Shown piece by piece: positions 1-8,257 of a stretch of DNA of 64,000 nt. The stretch spans positions 868,001-932,000 of the forward strand of contig NZ_JABBND010000001.1 in NCBI RefSeq assembly GCF_012933465.1. The letters run 5' to 3'. The notes beneath the pieces were generated by a model. That model saw only the letters and a list, made by a program, of their open reading frames with translations, made no database searches and was not told the origin of the DNA. This DNA is from Actinomycetospora sp. TBRC 11914 (GTDB lineage: Bacteria; Actinomycetota; Actinomycetes; Mycobacteriales; Pseudonocardiaceae). How positions within the stretch are numbered: position 1 is the first letter of the stretch; each line of letters begins with the position of its first letter. The translations under genes were made by a program, and so were the position numbers.

Positions 1-972
1 GGTGACCTGGAGGGCGTCGACGGCCGCGATGCACTGGCCGAAGGTGTTGCCGCGGACCGCGACCCCACCGCCGACCTTCACCACGTCGGTGATGCCGGGC
101 ATCGTCCGCACCTGGTCGAGGTTCGCGACGGCCCGCGGGTAGCCGTTGAGGTCGGGCGCCCGGCACAGGACCGTCGGCAGGGCGCCGGGGATCTGCAGGT
201 CCGTCGTGAACTTCTTCTTGCCGGTGACCATCGCGAGCGCGTCGGACTTGGTCCGCGGCTTGCCGATGATCGTGAACTTCTCCTGGTCCTTCAGGGCGAC
301 CTCGACGGCCTGCGTGACGGGGGCGGCGGCCTTGGTGGTGAGCTCGCCGAACGGCAGCGACGCCCCGTTGGGTCCGGTGATCAGGCCCTGCCGGCTGGTG
401 AGCACGTCCTTGTCCTGGCGCATCTCGGCCGCGGCGGCGTCGAGGAGCCGCCCCTGGGCCAGCGCGGCCGCCACCCGGATCGGGGTGAACGTGGTGAACG
501 TCGTCGACGAGCCACCGGTGAGCTGGTTGAACACCAGCTCCGGGCGGGCGTCCGCGAGGGTGACGAGGACCTGGTCGGGATCGAGGCCCATCTCCTCGGC
601 GATGATCATCTGGGTCGACGTGATGATGCCCTGGCCGTTGTCGGAGCGCGGCAGCGCGAACGAGACCGTGTTGTCCCGGTTCACCTTGATCCGGATGAGG
701 TTCGCGGTGGGGCGGGCCGAGTCCCGGAGCACGTCGAGGAGGTCGTAGACCTCCGGGGTCTGCGGCGCCGACGGGACGGCCAACGCCGACGCCGACGGCG
801 TCGCGTCGAAGATCGCCTCCCGGCCCAGCTCGGCCGCCGCCACGAGGGTCGTCCCGGCCACGACGTAGCCCAGGAACCGGCGCCGGCTGAGATCGGTGTG
901 GAGGACGCCGTGCTTCGCGGGGCGCTCGGCCCGTGGTCTCTCCCGCGTGGTGGTGGCCCGGTGGCTGGGCAT
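1..972 (-). CDS. Molybdopterin-dependent oxidoreductase large subunit (isoquinoline 1-oxidoreductase beta type), partial
   Basis: The reading frame runs off the left edge, so only about the first 324 residues are present. The N-terminus has a twin-arginine export motif (SRRRFLGY, about residues 29-36) followed by a hydrophobic stretch, then text typical of the periplasmic IorB/aldehyde-oxidase-like molybdenum hydroxylase subunit: a SDNGQG motif, FNQLTGGSSTTF and GKPRTKSDALAMVTGKKKFT. Known members carry a molybdenum cytosine dinucleotide cofactor and pair with a small 2Fe-2S subunit, which would lie off the window. The substrate cannot be told. The start is taken at ATG 972; no strong ribosome site decides it. 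The Moco and XdhC/CoxDE genes at 39-47 kb and 63.6 kb could mature it (inference). Confidence 0.85.
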   Translation of the reverse strand, partial: MPSHRATTTRERPRAERPAKHGVLHTDLSRRRFLGYVVAGTTLVAAAELGREAIFDATPSASALAVPSAPQTPEVYDLLDVLRDSARPTANLIRIKVNRDNTVSFALPRSDNGQGIITSTQMIIAEEMGLDPDQVLVTLADARPELVFNQLTGGSSTTFTTFTPIRVAAALAQGRLLDAAAAEMRQDKDVLTSRQGLITGPNGASLPFGELTTKAAAPVTQAVEVALKDQEKFTIIGKPRTKSDALAMVTGKKKFTTDLQIPGALPTVLCRAPDLNGYPRAVANLDQVRTMPGITDVVKVGGGVAVRGNTFGQCIAAVDALQVT

Positions 973-1283
973 CGACGACCTCCCCGACCCACCCCGCCGG
1001 CGACGTCTCGGGCGCCGCCCACAGCGAGGTGAAGCATGTGTGTGACACCACAACGAGTCCGTTATTCGACTGTGACGCGCAGCGGCGGGATCGGAGTGTG
1101 GACAGACGTGCCGGATCGAGCGGCCGCATCGGCCGGGTCCGGACGATCCCGGACGTGTCCGCGCTGGTCGCAACCGGTTTCCGGACACGGCGCCGCGGGG
1201 CGCCGTCAAGCCCGACACGCCCGCCATCATCATCCGGTCGAGTGAACGTCCTCACGGGTCCCGGCGGGTAGCCAGGGCGGTTC
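973..1283. other. Intergenic gap, no gene seen
   Basis: This stretch holds open frames on both strands, but none has a recognisable protein, and composition does not favour one. It lies between the start of the molybdenum hydroxylase gene and the stop of the phosphoribosyltransferase gene, both on the minus strand, so it should carry the promoter of the former. I see no clear promoter, terminator or repeat. Confidence 0.4.
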
Positions 1284-1934
1284 TCACCCGCGGCCGAGGG
1301 CTCGCCGGACGTCGTCGTCGGAGAGCTGGCCGAAGTCCTCGTAGTGGTCGCCGACGGCGCGGAACCGCGGCGGGACCGTCACCGCCACCACCTCGCCGCC
1401 CCACTCGTGCGCGAGCCGCTCCGCCGTCGTCGCCGCGATCACCGGGGCGCCCAGCACCAACCGGGACGGGCCGGCGGCCTCGAGCGCCCGCAGCGCGGCG
1501 AGGGCCGTGACGCCGGTGGCGACGCCGTCGTCGACGAGCACGACGTCCCGGCCCGGCGCGCGCTCGCGCCAGGTCGCGCCGTAGGCCGCCTCCCGACGGC
1601 GGGCCTCGGCGCGCTCCTCGGCGACGGCACCGGCCAGCGCGTCGGGGGTCAGGCCCTGCCGCTCGAGCGCGACGGTGAACCACACCGGCTCGCCGTCGGA
1701 GGCGACCGCGCCGAGCCCCGCCTCGGGCCGGCCGGGCCGGGTCACCTTGCGGGCCACGCCCACGTCGACCTCGGCCGCCTCGCCCAGGACGGCGGCCGCG
1801 GCGACCGCGACGGGGACCCCGCCGCGCGCGAGGCCGACCAGCAGCGGCCGGTCGAGGTCCACCCCGGCGAGCACGACGCCGAGCGCCCGCCCCGCGTCGA
1901 TCCGGTTGCGGAAGACCACCCGCCCCGCGTCCAT
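1284..1934 (-). CDS. Phosphoribosyltransferase-family protein
   Basis: A 216-residue type I phosphoribosyltransferase-fold protein. The PRPP-binding signature is VVLVDDGVATGVTALAAL (about residues 129-146), and an N-terminal VGLARGGVPVA loop is characteristic of the 'predicted phosphoribosyltransferase' group (COG1926-like), whose substrates are mostly unknown. It is the last gene of the minus-strand run that begins at phosphoribulokinase (9210) and follows mftE after about 108 bases. No nucleobase can be assigned. Calling it part of the Calvin/mycofactocin operon is an inference from strand and order; the gap before it could hide a separate promoter. Confidence 0.8.
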   Translation of the reverse strand: MDAGRVVFRNRIDAGRALGVVLAGVDLDRPLLVGLARGGVPVAVAAAAVLGEAAEVDVGVARKVTRPGRPEAGLGAVASDGEPVWFTVALERQGLTPDALAGAVAEERAEARRREAAYGATWRERAPGRDVVLVDDGVATGVTALAALRALEAAGPSRLVLGAPVIAATTAERLAHEWGGEVVAVTVPPRFRAVGDHYEDFGQLSDDDVRRALGRG

Positions 1935-2042
1935 GGGATCGGGAGCCTAGGTCGTCCTCCGGTCCCGGCAGCACCGTCCGGCGAGTGGACCGCCACGGCT
2001 GCACCGGCAGCCACCGACGCCCACTCGAGCTCGTCGCGCCGC

Positions 2043-2735
2043 TCAGGCGCCCAACCGGCCGTGGTCGTCCACGCGCCAGTCGCGCAGGGCGTCGAGCAGC
2101 GCCGACACCATCACCGACGTCGTCTCCGCGCCCTCGGCGGCCGTCGCGCCCGCCGGGTCGCCGAGCACGCCGTTGGCGCTCACCGCGGCGACCGACCCGG
2201 CCCGGATGGCGGGCATGAGCTCGCCGAGCGGGGCGGTGTTGCCGGCCGCCGCGAGGTCGGCGCGGACGTCGTCGGGGGCCAGCGCGAGCATCAGCGACGT
2301 CTCGTGGCGCCCGGCGTGCGCGTCGGCGCCCGGCACCCCGCACGAGTGCCAGGCGACGTCCCGCCCCTCGGCCCGGAGCAGCGTCGTGGCGGCGACGAGC
2401 GCGGGGAGGTTGCCGCCGTGGCCGTTGACGAAGCACAGCCGCCGCGCCCACCGGCACGCCGAGCGGCCGGTCTCGACCAGCACCGCGGCCAGCGTCTCGG
2501 TGCCGATGGAGATCGTGCCGGGGAAGCCCTCGTGCTCGCCGGAGGCGCCGAGCGCGATCGGCGGCGTCACCGGCAGCCCGGTGCGCCCGGCCACCGTCGT
2601 CGCCACCGCGGTGTCGGTCCCGAGCGGCAGGTGCGGGCCGTGCTGCTCGAGCGCCCCGACCGGCACGAGCAGCAGCGCGGTGTCGGCGCAGTCGGCGGCG
2701 CGCGCCCGGCCGACCTCTCGGGATGGGACCTCCAC
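2043..2735 (-). CDS. mftE: Mycofactocin maturation peptidase MftE (creatininase family)
   Basis: A 230-residue creatinine-amidohydrolase-fold protein with the metal-site motifs expected of the family: VPVGALEQHGPHLPLGTD near residue 25, SGEHEGFPGT near 65, FVNGHGGN near 102 and AHAGRHETS near 140. In known mycofactocin systems MftE hydrolyses the MftC-modified MftA peptide to release the Val-Tyr-derived core. The mftA/B/C genes lie 13 kb away (15.7-17.3 kb). Here mftE is 12 bases from an ArsR-SRPBCC regulator and downstream of two mycofactocin-type OYE reductases, which supports the mycofactocin assignment over a generic creatininase. The start ATG 2735 directly precedes the first conserved block. 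Confidence 0.85.
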   Translation of the reverse strand: MEVPSREVGRARAADCADTALLLVPVGALEQHGPHLPLGTDTAVATTVAGRTGLPVTPPIALGASGEHEGFPGTISIGTETLAAVLVETGRSACRWARRLCFVNGHGGNLPALVAATTLLRAEGRDVAWHSCGVPGADAHAGRHETSLMLALAPDDVRADLAAAGNTAPLGELMPAIRAGSVAAVSANGVLGDPAGATAAEGAETTSVMVSALLDALRDWRVDDHGRLGA

Positions 2736-2747
2736 CCGGCCAGCGTG

Positions 2748-3566
2748 TCAGCTCCGGCCGGCCACCACCTCGCCGGTCTCGAGCAGCGACTTGAGGTTCG
2801 ACAGGATCCCGGGCCAGCCGCCCGCGATCCCCTCGAGCATCGCGCTGCCCGGGACGAACCCGTCGTGGGTCACGGTCAGCTTGACCGCCTCCGGCGACAC
2901 CGGCTCGATCTCGAACGCCACCCGCGAGACCGGCTCCTGCTGCAGCACGGCGAGCTGCTCGTCGGACCAGCCGAAGATCGCCTGCATCTCCGGCCGGTAG
3001 TTGTGCCAGGTGTAGGCGAGCCGGCGCGGCGGGTCGGCCTCGAGGACGTGCTGGTCCCAGTCCTGCGCGGGCTCGCCGCCCATGCTCCAGCGCACCGGGG
3101 CGCCGGGGGTCCAGTCGGAGTCCGGGCCGCCGCCGTCGAAGTAGCGGCGGATGAACGCCGGCGTCGTCAGCGCCTCCCACAGCCTCTCCGGCGTCGTGCG
3201 GATGTAGCTGACGTAGACGAAGGCGGTGGCCGCGGGGTGGGCTGTCTCGGTCACGGGGTCCTCCAGGGCTCGCTTGAGATCGGTGAGGGCGTCGACGCGC
3301 GCCCGGTCGTAGCGGCGGATCCAGCGGTCGCCGACGTCGGCCAGCGGCGCCGGGTTGAGGTGGTGGCGGCGTTCACGGCCCCGGCGCACCGCCGTGACCA
3401 GGCCCGCCTCCTCCAGGACGGCCAGGTGTTTCGTCACCGCCTGCCGGGTCATCGCCAGGCCCTCGGCGAGCTCCGACAACGTCCGGCCGTCGCGCGCGTA
3501 CAGCGCGTCCAGCAGGTGGCGCCGCGTCGGGTCCGCGAGGGCGCGGAACACGGCGTCGTCGTCCAC
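2748..3566 (-). CDS. ArsR-type HTH fused to an SRPBCC/AHSA1 domain
   Basis: About 272 residues from GTG 3566. Residues 1-95 are a winged helix (VFRALADPTRRHLLDAL, then TRQAVTKHLAVLEEAGLV) without the metal-binding cysteines of classical ArsR sensors. The rest is an AHSA1-type SRPBCC domain (AFVYVSYIRTTPERLWEALT, later WPGILSNLKSLLETGE) that in other proteins binds hydrophobic ligands. The fusion suggests a ligand-responsive repressor. An upstream TTG at 3596 is possible, but a -35/-10 pair with 17-base spacing (3603-3598 and 3580-3575) would make GTG 3566 a leaderless start. Two inverted repeats overlie that promoter, so the protein probably represses itself (inference). It sits 12 bases before mftE. 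Confidence 0.82.
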   Translation of the reverse strand: MDDDAVFRALADPTRRHLLDALYARDGRTLSELAEGLAMTRQAVTKHLAVLEEAGLVTAVRRGRERRHHLNPAPLADVGDRWIRRYDRARVDALTDLKRALEDPVTETAHPAATAFVYVSYIRTTPERLWEALTTPAFIRRYFDGGGPDSDWTPGAPVRWSMGGEPAQDWDQHVLEADPPRRLAYTWHNYRPEMQAIFGWSDEQLAVLQQEPVSRVAFEIEPVSPEAVKLTVTHDGFVPGSAMLEGIAGGWPGILSNLKSLLETGEVVAGRS

Positions 3567-3570
3567 GATC

Positions 3571-3617
3571 GGCAACCATACGGTTGCCTGTCGCAAAGGG
3601 CAACCCCGAGGTTGCCC
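3571..3617. promoter_or_regulatory. Tandem inverted-repeat operator pair
   Basis: Two dyads of one consensus lie side by side: GGCAACC-ATAC-GGTTGCC (3571-3588, 7-base arms, perfect) and GGGCAACC-CCGA-GGTTGCCC (3598-3617, 8-base arms, perfect), with centres 28 bases apart. They lie between the OYE gene stop (3619) and the regulator start (3566). The repeated arm and equal spacer favour a protein-binding site, presumably for the ArsR-type product. The outer dyad could also act as a weak terminator for the OYE transcript. Confidence 0.65.
3575..3603 (-). promoter_or_regulatory. Candidate promoter for the ArsR-SRPBCC gene
   Basis: On the minus strand TTGCCC (3603-3598) and TATGGT (3580-3575) are 17 bases apart, placing a transcript start near 3568, about two bases before the GTG codon. 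Each hexamer lies within one arm region of the two operators, an arrangement suited to autorepression. This is pattern-based inference only. Confidence 0.45.
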
Positions 3618-3618
3618 G

Positions 3619-5511
3619 TCAGAGGGCGACGGCCGCGTCGTGCCCCTCCCGGATCGCCGCGTCCAGCAGTCGCGGTGCCACGGCGTCGCCGACGCGCACC
3701 ACCGGGGCCGCGGACGTGACCGGCGCGCGGGCCGCGCGCGGCCCGCAGGCGACGACGGCGTCGACCGTCCGCGACTCCTCGGCGCCGGTGAGGTGGTGCA
3801 GCAGCCGCACCGTCCCGCCCTCCGTGGCCAGCACGACGGTCTCCACCTCCTGCCGGATGCCCAGCGCCGCCGCGCGCCGCGCCCACCGCGGGCCCTCGAG
3901 CGTGGGCCCGAGGTCCGCGGCGGCCTCGAGCGCCGCGGTCACCGTCGTGACCGACGCCCCGGCCCGCGCCAGCGCCTCCGCGGCGGACGGCGCGGCGTGC
4001 CCGCCCGCCTCGTCCACCACCAGGACCCGCCCGCGCGGGCGGGCCCCGCCGCGCAGCACGTCCTCGACGTCGAGGACCCCCGCGCCCGCCCAGGACGGTC
4101 GCGCGGGCACGGACCCGGTGGCGTCGACGACGACGTCGGGGTTCTCCGCCGCGACGAGGGCGTCGTCCACCGCGAGGGTCAGCGAGGTCGCGACGCCGAG
4201 CTCCCGCAGCTCGGCGGCCAGGTCCTCGACGGCGTGGCCCAGCTCCCCGCGCCCCGGGGCCGCGGCCGCCCACGCCACCTGGCCGCCGAGCCGGTCGCCG
4301 GCCTCGACGAGGTGCACGTCGTGCCCGCGCCGGGCCGCGGTGACCGCCGCGGCCATCCCGGCCGGTCCGCCGCCCGCCACCAGCACCCGCCGTCGCCGGC
4401 CGGGGTCCGGCAGCGGCACCGACTCACGGCCCGCCCGGGGGTTGACCACGCACCCGAGGGGCCGGTTGAGCCCGACCGCCGCGATGCACTCCTGGTTGCA
4501 CCCGAGACAGCGCCGCACCCGTCCCCCGGCGAGCGCCGCGGCCGCGAACCCCGGGTCCGCGATCTGCCCGCGCACCACGCCGACGAGGTCGCACGTCCCG
4601 GCGGCGAGGGTGGCCGCGACCTGCGACGGCGTCGTGAACCGCCCGACCCCCACCACCGGGACCCCGACCGCCGCCCGCACCGCGGACGGGACCGCCGCCG
4701 CGTACCCCGCGGGCACCCCCATCGGCGGCTCGATGAGCGGCAGCGTCGCGGTCGCCACCCCGACCGCGGTGTTGACGTAGTCCACCTGCCCGCCGACCCG
4801 GGCGGCGACCGCCGCCGCGTCGGCCGCGGTGAGACCGCCGGGCAGCCCCTCGTCGCCCTGCAGCCGCACGCCGAGCACCCGGTCCGGCCCCAGCGCCGTC
4901 CGCACCGCCGTGAGGATCTCGACGAGCACGAGGGCCGGGTCGTCGCCGTACGCGTCGTGGCGGTGGTTCGTGAGCGGCGACAGGAACTGCCGGACCACCG
5001 ACGCCTGCGACGCCTGGACCTCCAGCCCGTCGTAGCCGCCCGCCACGGCGTGCTCGGCGGTCCGCGCGAACCCCGCCACGAGGTCGGCGACGTCGCCGGC
5101 GGTCAGCGCCCGCGGCACCTCCCGGAACATCGGGTCGGGGCGCGGCGACGGCGCCGTCACCGCCACCCCGGAGTAGCGCGACGACGCCTGGCCGCCGTTG
5201 TGGCCGACCTGCGCGAGCACCACCGCCCCGTGGGCGTGGACGGCGTCGGTGATGCGCCGCAGGCCGGGCACGACGGCGGGGTCGGTGCCGCGGATCAGCC
5301 GCTCGTAGGGCCGGTCGTCGTCGCCGGCGGAGTGCTCCTCGGTGATCACCATGGCGGCGCCGCCGGCCGCGCGGGCGGCGTAGTAGGCGGCGTGCTGCGC
5401 GGTCGGCCGCCCGGCGACGGCCGCGTTGGTGAGGTGGGCGGGGAAGACGATCCGGTTCCGGAGGACCAGCGGACCGACCCGCACCGGGTCACCGGGCCGC
5501 GGCGCGGTCAT
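3619..5511 (-). CDS. Mycofactocin-system FadH/OYE-family oxidoreductase 2
   Basis: About 630 residues with the 2,4-dienoyl-CoA-reductase-like layout: an N-terminal old-yellow-enzyme FMN barrel (VLRNRIVFPAHLTNAAVAG; QASQASVVRQFLSPLTNHR; YGDDPALVLVEIL), a cysteine cluster C-x2-C-x3-C-x11-C (CLGCNQECIAAVGLNRPLGC) for one 4Fe-4S cluster, then a Rossmann FAD/NAD half (VLVAGGGPAGMAAAV). Proteins of this type recur with mycofactocin clusters. Their substrate is not established; they may link NAD(P)H or mycofactocin to an enone or quinone (inference). ATG 5511 overlaps the stop of the preceding paralogue by four bases (ATGA), so translation is probably coupled. Confidence 0.85.
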   Translation of the reverse strand: MTAPRPGDPVRVGPLVLRNRIVFPAHLTNAAVAGRPTAQHAAYYAARAAGGAAMVITEEHSAGDDDRPYERLIRGTDPAVVPGLRRITDAVHAHGAVVLAQVGHNGGQASSRYSGVAVTAPSPRPDPMFREVPRALTAGDVADLVAGFARTAEHAVAGGYDGLEVQASQASVVRQFLSPLTNHRHDAYGDDPALVLVEILTAVRTALGPDRVLGVRLQGDEGLPGGLTAADAAAVAARVGGQVDYVNTAVGVATATLPLIEPPMGVPAGYAAAVPSAVRAAVGVPVVGVGRFTTPSQVAATLAAGTCDLVGVVRGQIADPGFAAAALAGGRVRRCLGCNQECIAAVGLNRPLGCVVNPRAGRESVPLPDPGRRRRVLVAGGGPAGMAAAVTAARRGHDVHLVEAGDRLGGQVAWAAAAPGRGELGHAVEDLAAELRELGVATSLTLAVDDALVAAENPDVVVDATGSVPARPSWAGAGVLDVEDVLRGGARPRGRVLVVDEAGGHAAPSAAEALARAGASVTTVTAALEAAADLGPTLEGPRWARRAAALGIRQEVETVVLATEGGTVRLLHHLTGAEESRTVDAVVACGPRAARAPVTSAAPVVRVGDAVAPRLLDAAIREGHDAAVAL

Positions 5512-7460
5512 GCCCGGGCCCACGAAGAGGTCGACGCCACCCGCGCCGCGGCCCGGCGCCCGTCGAGCACCGCCTCGTGCACCGTCCGGGGCGCCACCAC
5601 GTCGCCGGCCAGCACCCGCGGGCCCACCACCAGCAGGCCACCGTCGGCGCGGGCGCCGTCGGGCACCGGTCCGGGCGCCCGGGGCGAGGTGTCGACGAGG
5701 GCCGCGGCGGGCAGCGTCGTCACCTCGCCGGTGTCGACCTGGCGCAGGGTCAGCGCCCCGTCCGCGGCGCCGGTGAGGTCGTGGCGGACGACCCGCCGGA
5801 CCCCGGCCGCGAGGAGCCGGGCCTGCGCGGGGACGAGGTCGCCGCCGAGCTCGTGGCCGACCACCGGGTCCCCGGTCACGAGCGCCACGTCCCGCCCGGC
5901 GGCGAGCAGCTCGGCGACACCGACCCCGGTGGCGTCCCCGATCGGGTCCCACACGACGACGGGCCCGTCCGGCACCGCCGCCCCGGCGAGCACCGCGGCG
6001 GCGGGCAGGGCCACGACGCCCGGGACCGGCGGGTCGCGGTCCACCCCGCCGGTGGCCCAGAGGGTGGGCACGTCGGGGTCGGGGTCCGCGGTCACGCCGA
6101 GGCGGACGGTCACGTCGTGGCGGACCAGCTCGGCGCGCCACCACTCGACCAGCCGCGCGAACCGTCCCCGCCCGGGCAGCCGCGCCACCGCGCGCAGCAG
6201 GCCTCCGAGGTCGTCGTCGCGCTCGAGCAGCGTCACCCGGTAGCCGGCCCGAGCCAGCGTCAGCGCCCCCTCCAGGCCCGTGGGCCCGCCGCCGACCACC
6301 CGCACCGCGCGGCCGTCGTCGGGAGGCACCGTCGGGACTCCGGAGGTGGGCGCGACCGTGCAGGAGATCCGCGGGTTGCGGACGTCGCGGACCCGGCAGC
6401 GCTGGTTGGTCAGCACGCAGGGACGCGGGGCGCGGCCGGCCCGGGCGTGGGCGACGAGGTCGGGGTCGGCGAGCAGGGCGCGGGTCATCTCGACGAGGTC
6501 GGCCTGGTCGAGCGCCGCGGCGGCGTCGGGCACGTCGACCACGCCCCCGGCCAGCACCACCGCGGTCCCCGGGGGCGCGACCCGGCGCAGCGCCGCGGCG
6601 AGCGGGCGGCCGTACCCGGGTGGAGTGTGGGCGTCGGGGCGGGTCGCGGCGACGGTGAGCCCGCTGCCGCGCACCCCGACCACGTAGTCGAGCCCGGCGG
6701 GCACCGCGACGTCGTCCGGCGTCAGCCCCGCCCAGGGGGCGAGCTCGTCGACGGCCAGCCGCAGCCCCACCACGGCGTCGTCGCCCACCGCGGCGCGCAC
6801 CGCCGCGACCGTGTCCCGCAGCAGCAGCCCCCGGTCGGCGCCCCAGCGATCCGAGCGGTGGTTGGTGAGCCCGGAGAGGAACTGGCGCAGCAGCGCGTGC
6901 TGCCCGGCGCCGATCTCGACGCCGTCCGCGCCGGCGGCCCGGGCGAGCGCGGCGGCCGCGGCGAACCCGTCGACGACCGCCGCGACCGCCGCCTCGTCCA
7001 TCGCGGCCGGCACCTCGCGGCTCACCGGGTCGGGGACGGGCGAGGGCGCCCACAGCGGGCGGCGGTGGTGGGCGGAGCTGCCCTGGGAGCCGGCGTGGCC
7101 CAGCCCGGCGAGCACGAGCGTCCCGTGGGGACGGCACGCCGCCGCGATCGCCGACCACCCGGGCCCGCAGTCGGCGGCCCGGGGTGACCGGTCGTAGGGC
7201 CGGTCGGAGTCGTGCACCGAGGCGACCTCGGTGACGACGATCCCGGCCCCGCCGGCCGCGCGCCGCGCGTAGTGCCCGACGTGGGCCGCGGCGAGCTCCC
7301 GGGGCCGCCCCGGCTCCGCGAGGTTGGTGACGTGCGGCCCGAACAGCACCCGCGACGGGGCCGTCCGGGCCCCGAGGACGACGGGTCCGGTCAGGGAGCG
7401 GACGCCCCCCGCGCCTGACCCGCCCCCGGTGCCCACCGCGCCCCGGCCTCCCTGCGCCAC
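5508..7460 (-). CDS. Mycofactocin-system FadH/OYE-family oxidoreductase 1
   Basis: About 650 residues with the same three-part layout as its downstream neighbour: OYE barrel (VLFGPHVTNLAEPGRPRE; HALLRQFLSGLTNHRSDRWG), iron-sulfur region, and a FAD/NAD half (VVGGGPTGLEGALTLARAGY). The cluster region reads CVLTNQRC followed by C eleven residues on. Only three of the usual four cysteines are visible, because a threonine (ACC codon) stands at the second position, so the 4Fe-4S cluster may be absent or differently ligated. Identity to the neighbour is modest, so this is an old paralogue pair. The GTG at 7460 lies inside the end of cbbY (about 70-base overlap); a later start is possible. Confidence 0.82.
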   Translation of the reverse strand: MAQGGRGAVGTGGGSGAGGVRSLTGPVVLGARTAPSRVLFGPHVTNLAEPGRPRELAAAHVGHYARRAAGGAGIVVTEVASVHDSDRPYDRSPRAADCGPGWSAIAAACRPHGTLVLAGLGHAGSQGSSAHHRRPLWAPSPVPDPVSREVPAAMDEAAVAAVVDGFAAAAALARAAGADGVEIGAGQHALLRQFLSGLTNHRSDRWGADRGLLLRDTVAAVRAAVGDDAVVGLRLAVDELAPWAGLTPDDVAVPAGLDYVVGVRGSGLTVAATRPDAHTPPGYGRPLAAALRRVAPPGTAVVLAGGVVDVPDAAAALDQADLVEMTRALLADPDLVAHARAGRAPRPCVLTNQRCRVRDVRNPRISCTVAPTSGVPTVPPDDGRAVRVVGGGPTGLEGALTLARAGYRVTLLERDDDLGGLLRAVARLPGRGRFARLVEWWRAELVRHDVTVRLGVTADPDPDVPTLWATGGVDRDPPVPGVVALPAAAVLAGAAVPDGPVVVWDPIGDATGVGVAELLAAGRDVALVTGDPVVGHELGGDLVPAQARLLAAGVRRVVRHDLTGAADGALTLRQVDTGEVTTLPAAALVDTSPRAPGPVPDGARADGGLLVVGPRVLAGDVVAPRTVHEAVLDGRRAAARVASTSSWARA

Positions 7461-8257
7461 TGCCCGTCACACGGCCGCGCCGGCCCTCCCGGGTGCCGCG
7501 CGGTCCTCCGGGCCGCGACGGTAGCCCGCGACCCGGTGTCGCGGCGGACCAGCGCGCCCAGCTCGGCCGCGGACAGCGGCGCGGGCTCGTCGAACTCCTC
7601 GCGCAGCAGCGCCGCCCCCGCGAACCCCTGCCCGCGGGTGTAGCGGTTGGTGACGACGACGGTGGCCAGGCCCGCCGCCCGCGCCGCGGCCAGGCCCGGC
7701 GCGGAGTCCTCGACCGCGACCGCGTCGGCCGGGTCGACGCCGAGGCGGGCGAGCGCGAGCTCGTAGGCCTGCGGGTCGGGCTTGAGGCGGGTGACGTCGT
7801 CGCCGTAGACGGCCACCTCCGCCGTCCCCACCCCCAGCAGGTGCTCGACGAGCGGCTCGGCCCAGGCCCGGGTGCCGGTGGTGGCGACGGCGATCCGGGT
7901 GCCGTGCGCGCGCAGGTCCGCCACCAGGGCCCGCACCCCGGGGCGGGGCCCGATCGCGCCGCGCCGGACCTCGTCGGCGAAGAGCCGCGTCTTGGTGCGG
8001 TGCACCCGCACGGCGAGCTCCTCGAGCACGGTCTCGTCGGCGGCCTCCCCGCCGCACTCCTCCCGCGCGGCCAGGTCGGCGACGATCCGCCGCCGGCCGC
8101 CGGTCACGGCGAGCAGGTGCCCGTAGTGCTCGATGTCCCAGAACACGTCGACCCCGTGGGCGGCGAAGGCCCGGTTGAACGCGACGCGGTGGCCGTCGCG
8201 CTCGGTGTCGGCGAGGGTGCCGTCGACGTCGAAGACCACCGCGGCCGGGGCGCTCAC
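7391..8257 (-). CDS. cbbY: CbbY-type HAD phosphatase
   Basis: A HAD-superfamily phosphatase with FDVDGTLADTERDGHRVAFN (motif I DxDGT, near residue 9), a helical cap containing WDIEHYGHLLAVTGG, motif II AVATTGTR, a Lys loop LKPDP and motif IV VAVEDSAPGLAAARAAGL, ending with a VTNRYTRGQGFAGAALL block. This closely follows CbbY proteins, which dephosphorylate xylulose-1,5-bisphosphate, a misfire product that inhibits RuBisCO. GTG 8257 overlaps the phosphoribulokinase stop by four bases (GTGA). The last roughly 45 residues, beyond RRDTGSRAT, look like a low-information tail overlapping the next gene. The neighbouring prk and the RuBisCO genes at 11.8 kb support the Calvin-cycle role. Confidence 0.86.
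   Translation of the reverse strand: MSAPAAVVFDVDGTLADTERDGHRVAFNRAFAAHGVDVFWDIEHYGHLLAVTGGRRRIVADLAAREECGGEAADETVLEELAVRVHRTKTRLFADEVRRGAIGPRPGVRALVADLRAHGTRIAVATTGTRAWAEPLVEHLLGVGTAEVAVYGDDVTRLKPDPQAYELALARLGVDPADAVAVEDSAPGLAAARAAGLATVVVTNRYTRGQGFAGAALLREEFDEPAPLSAAELGALVRRDTGSRATVAARRTARHPGGPARPCDGQWRREAGARWAPGAGQARGASAP

Noticed and set aside
1036..1271. Short open frames between the left-edge hydroxylase and the phosphoribosyltransferase
   Set aside because: High-GC DNA leaves many open frames; no domain, ribosome site or neighbour logic supports a gene.
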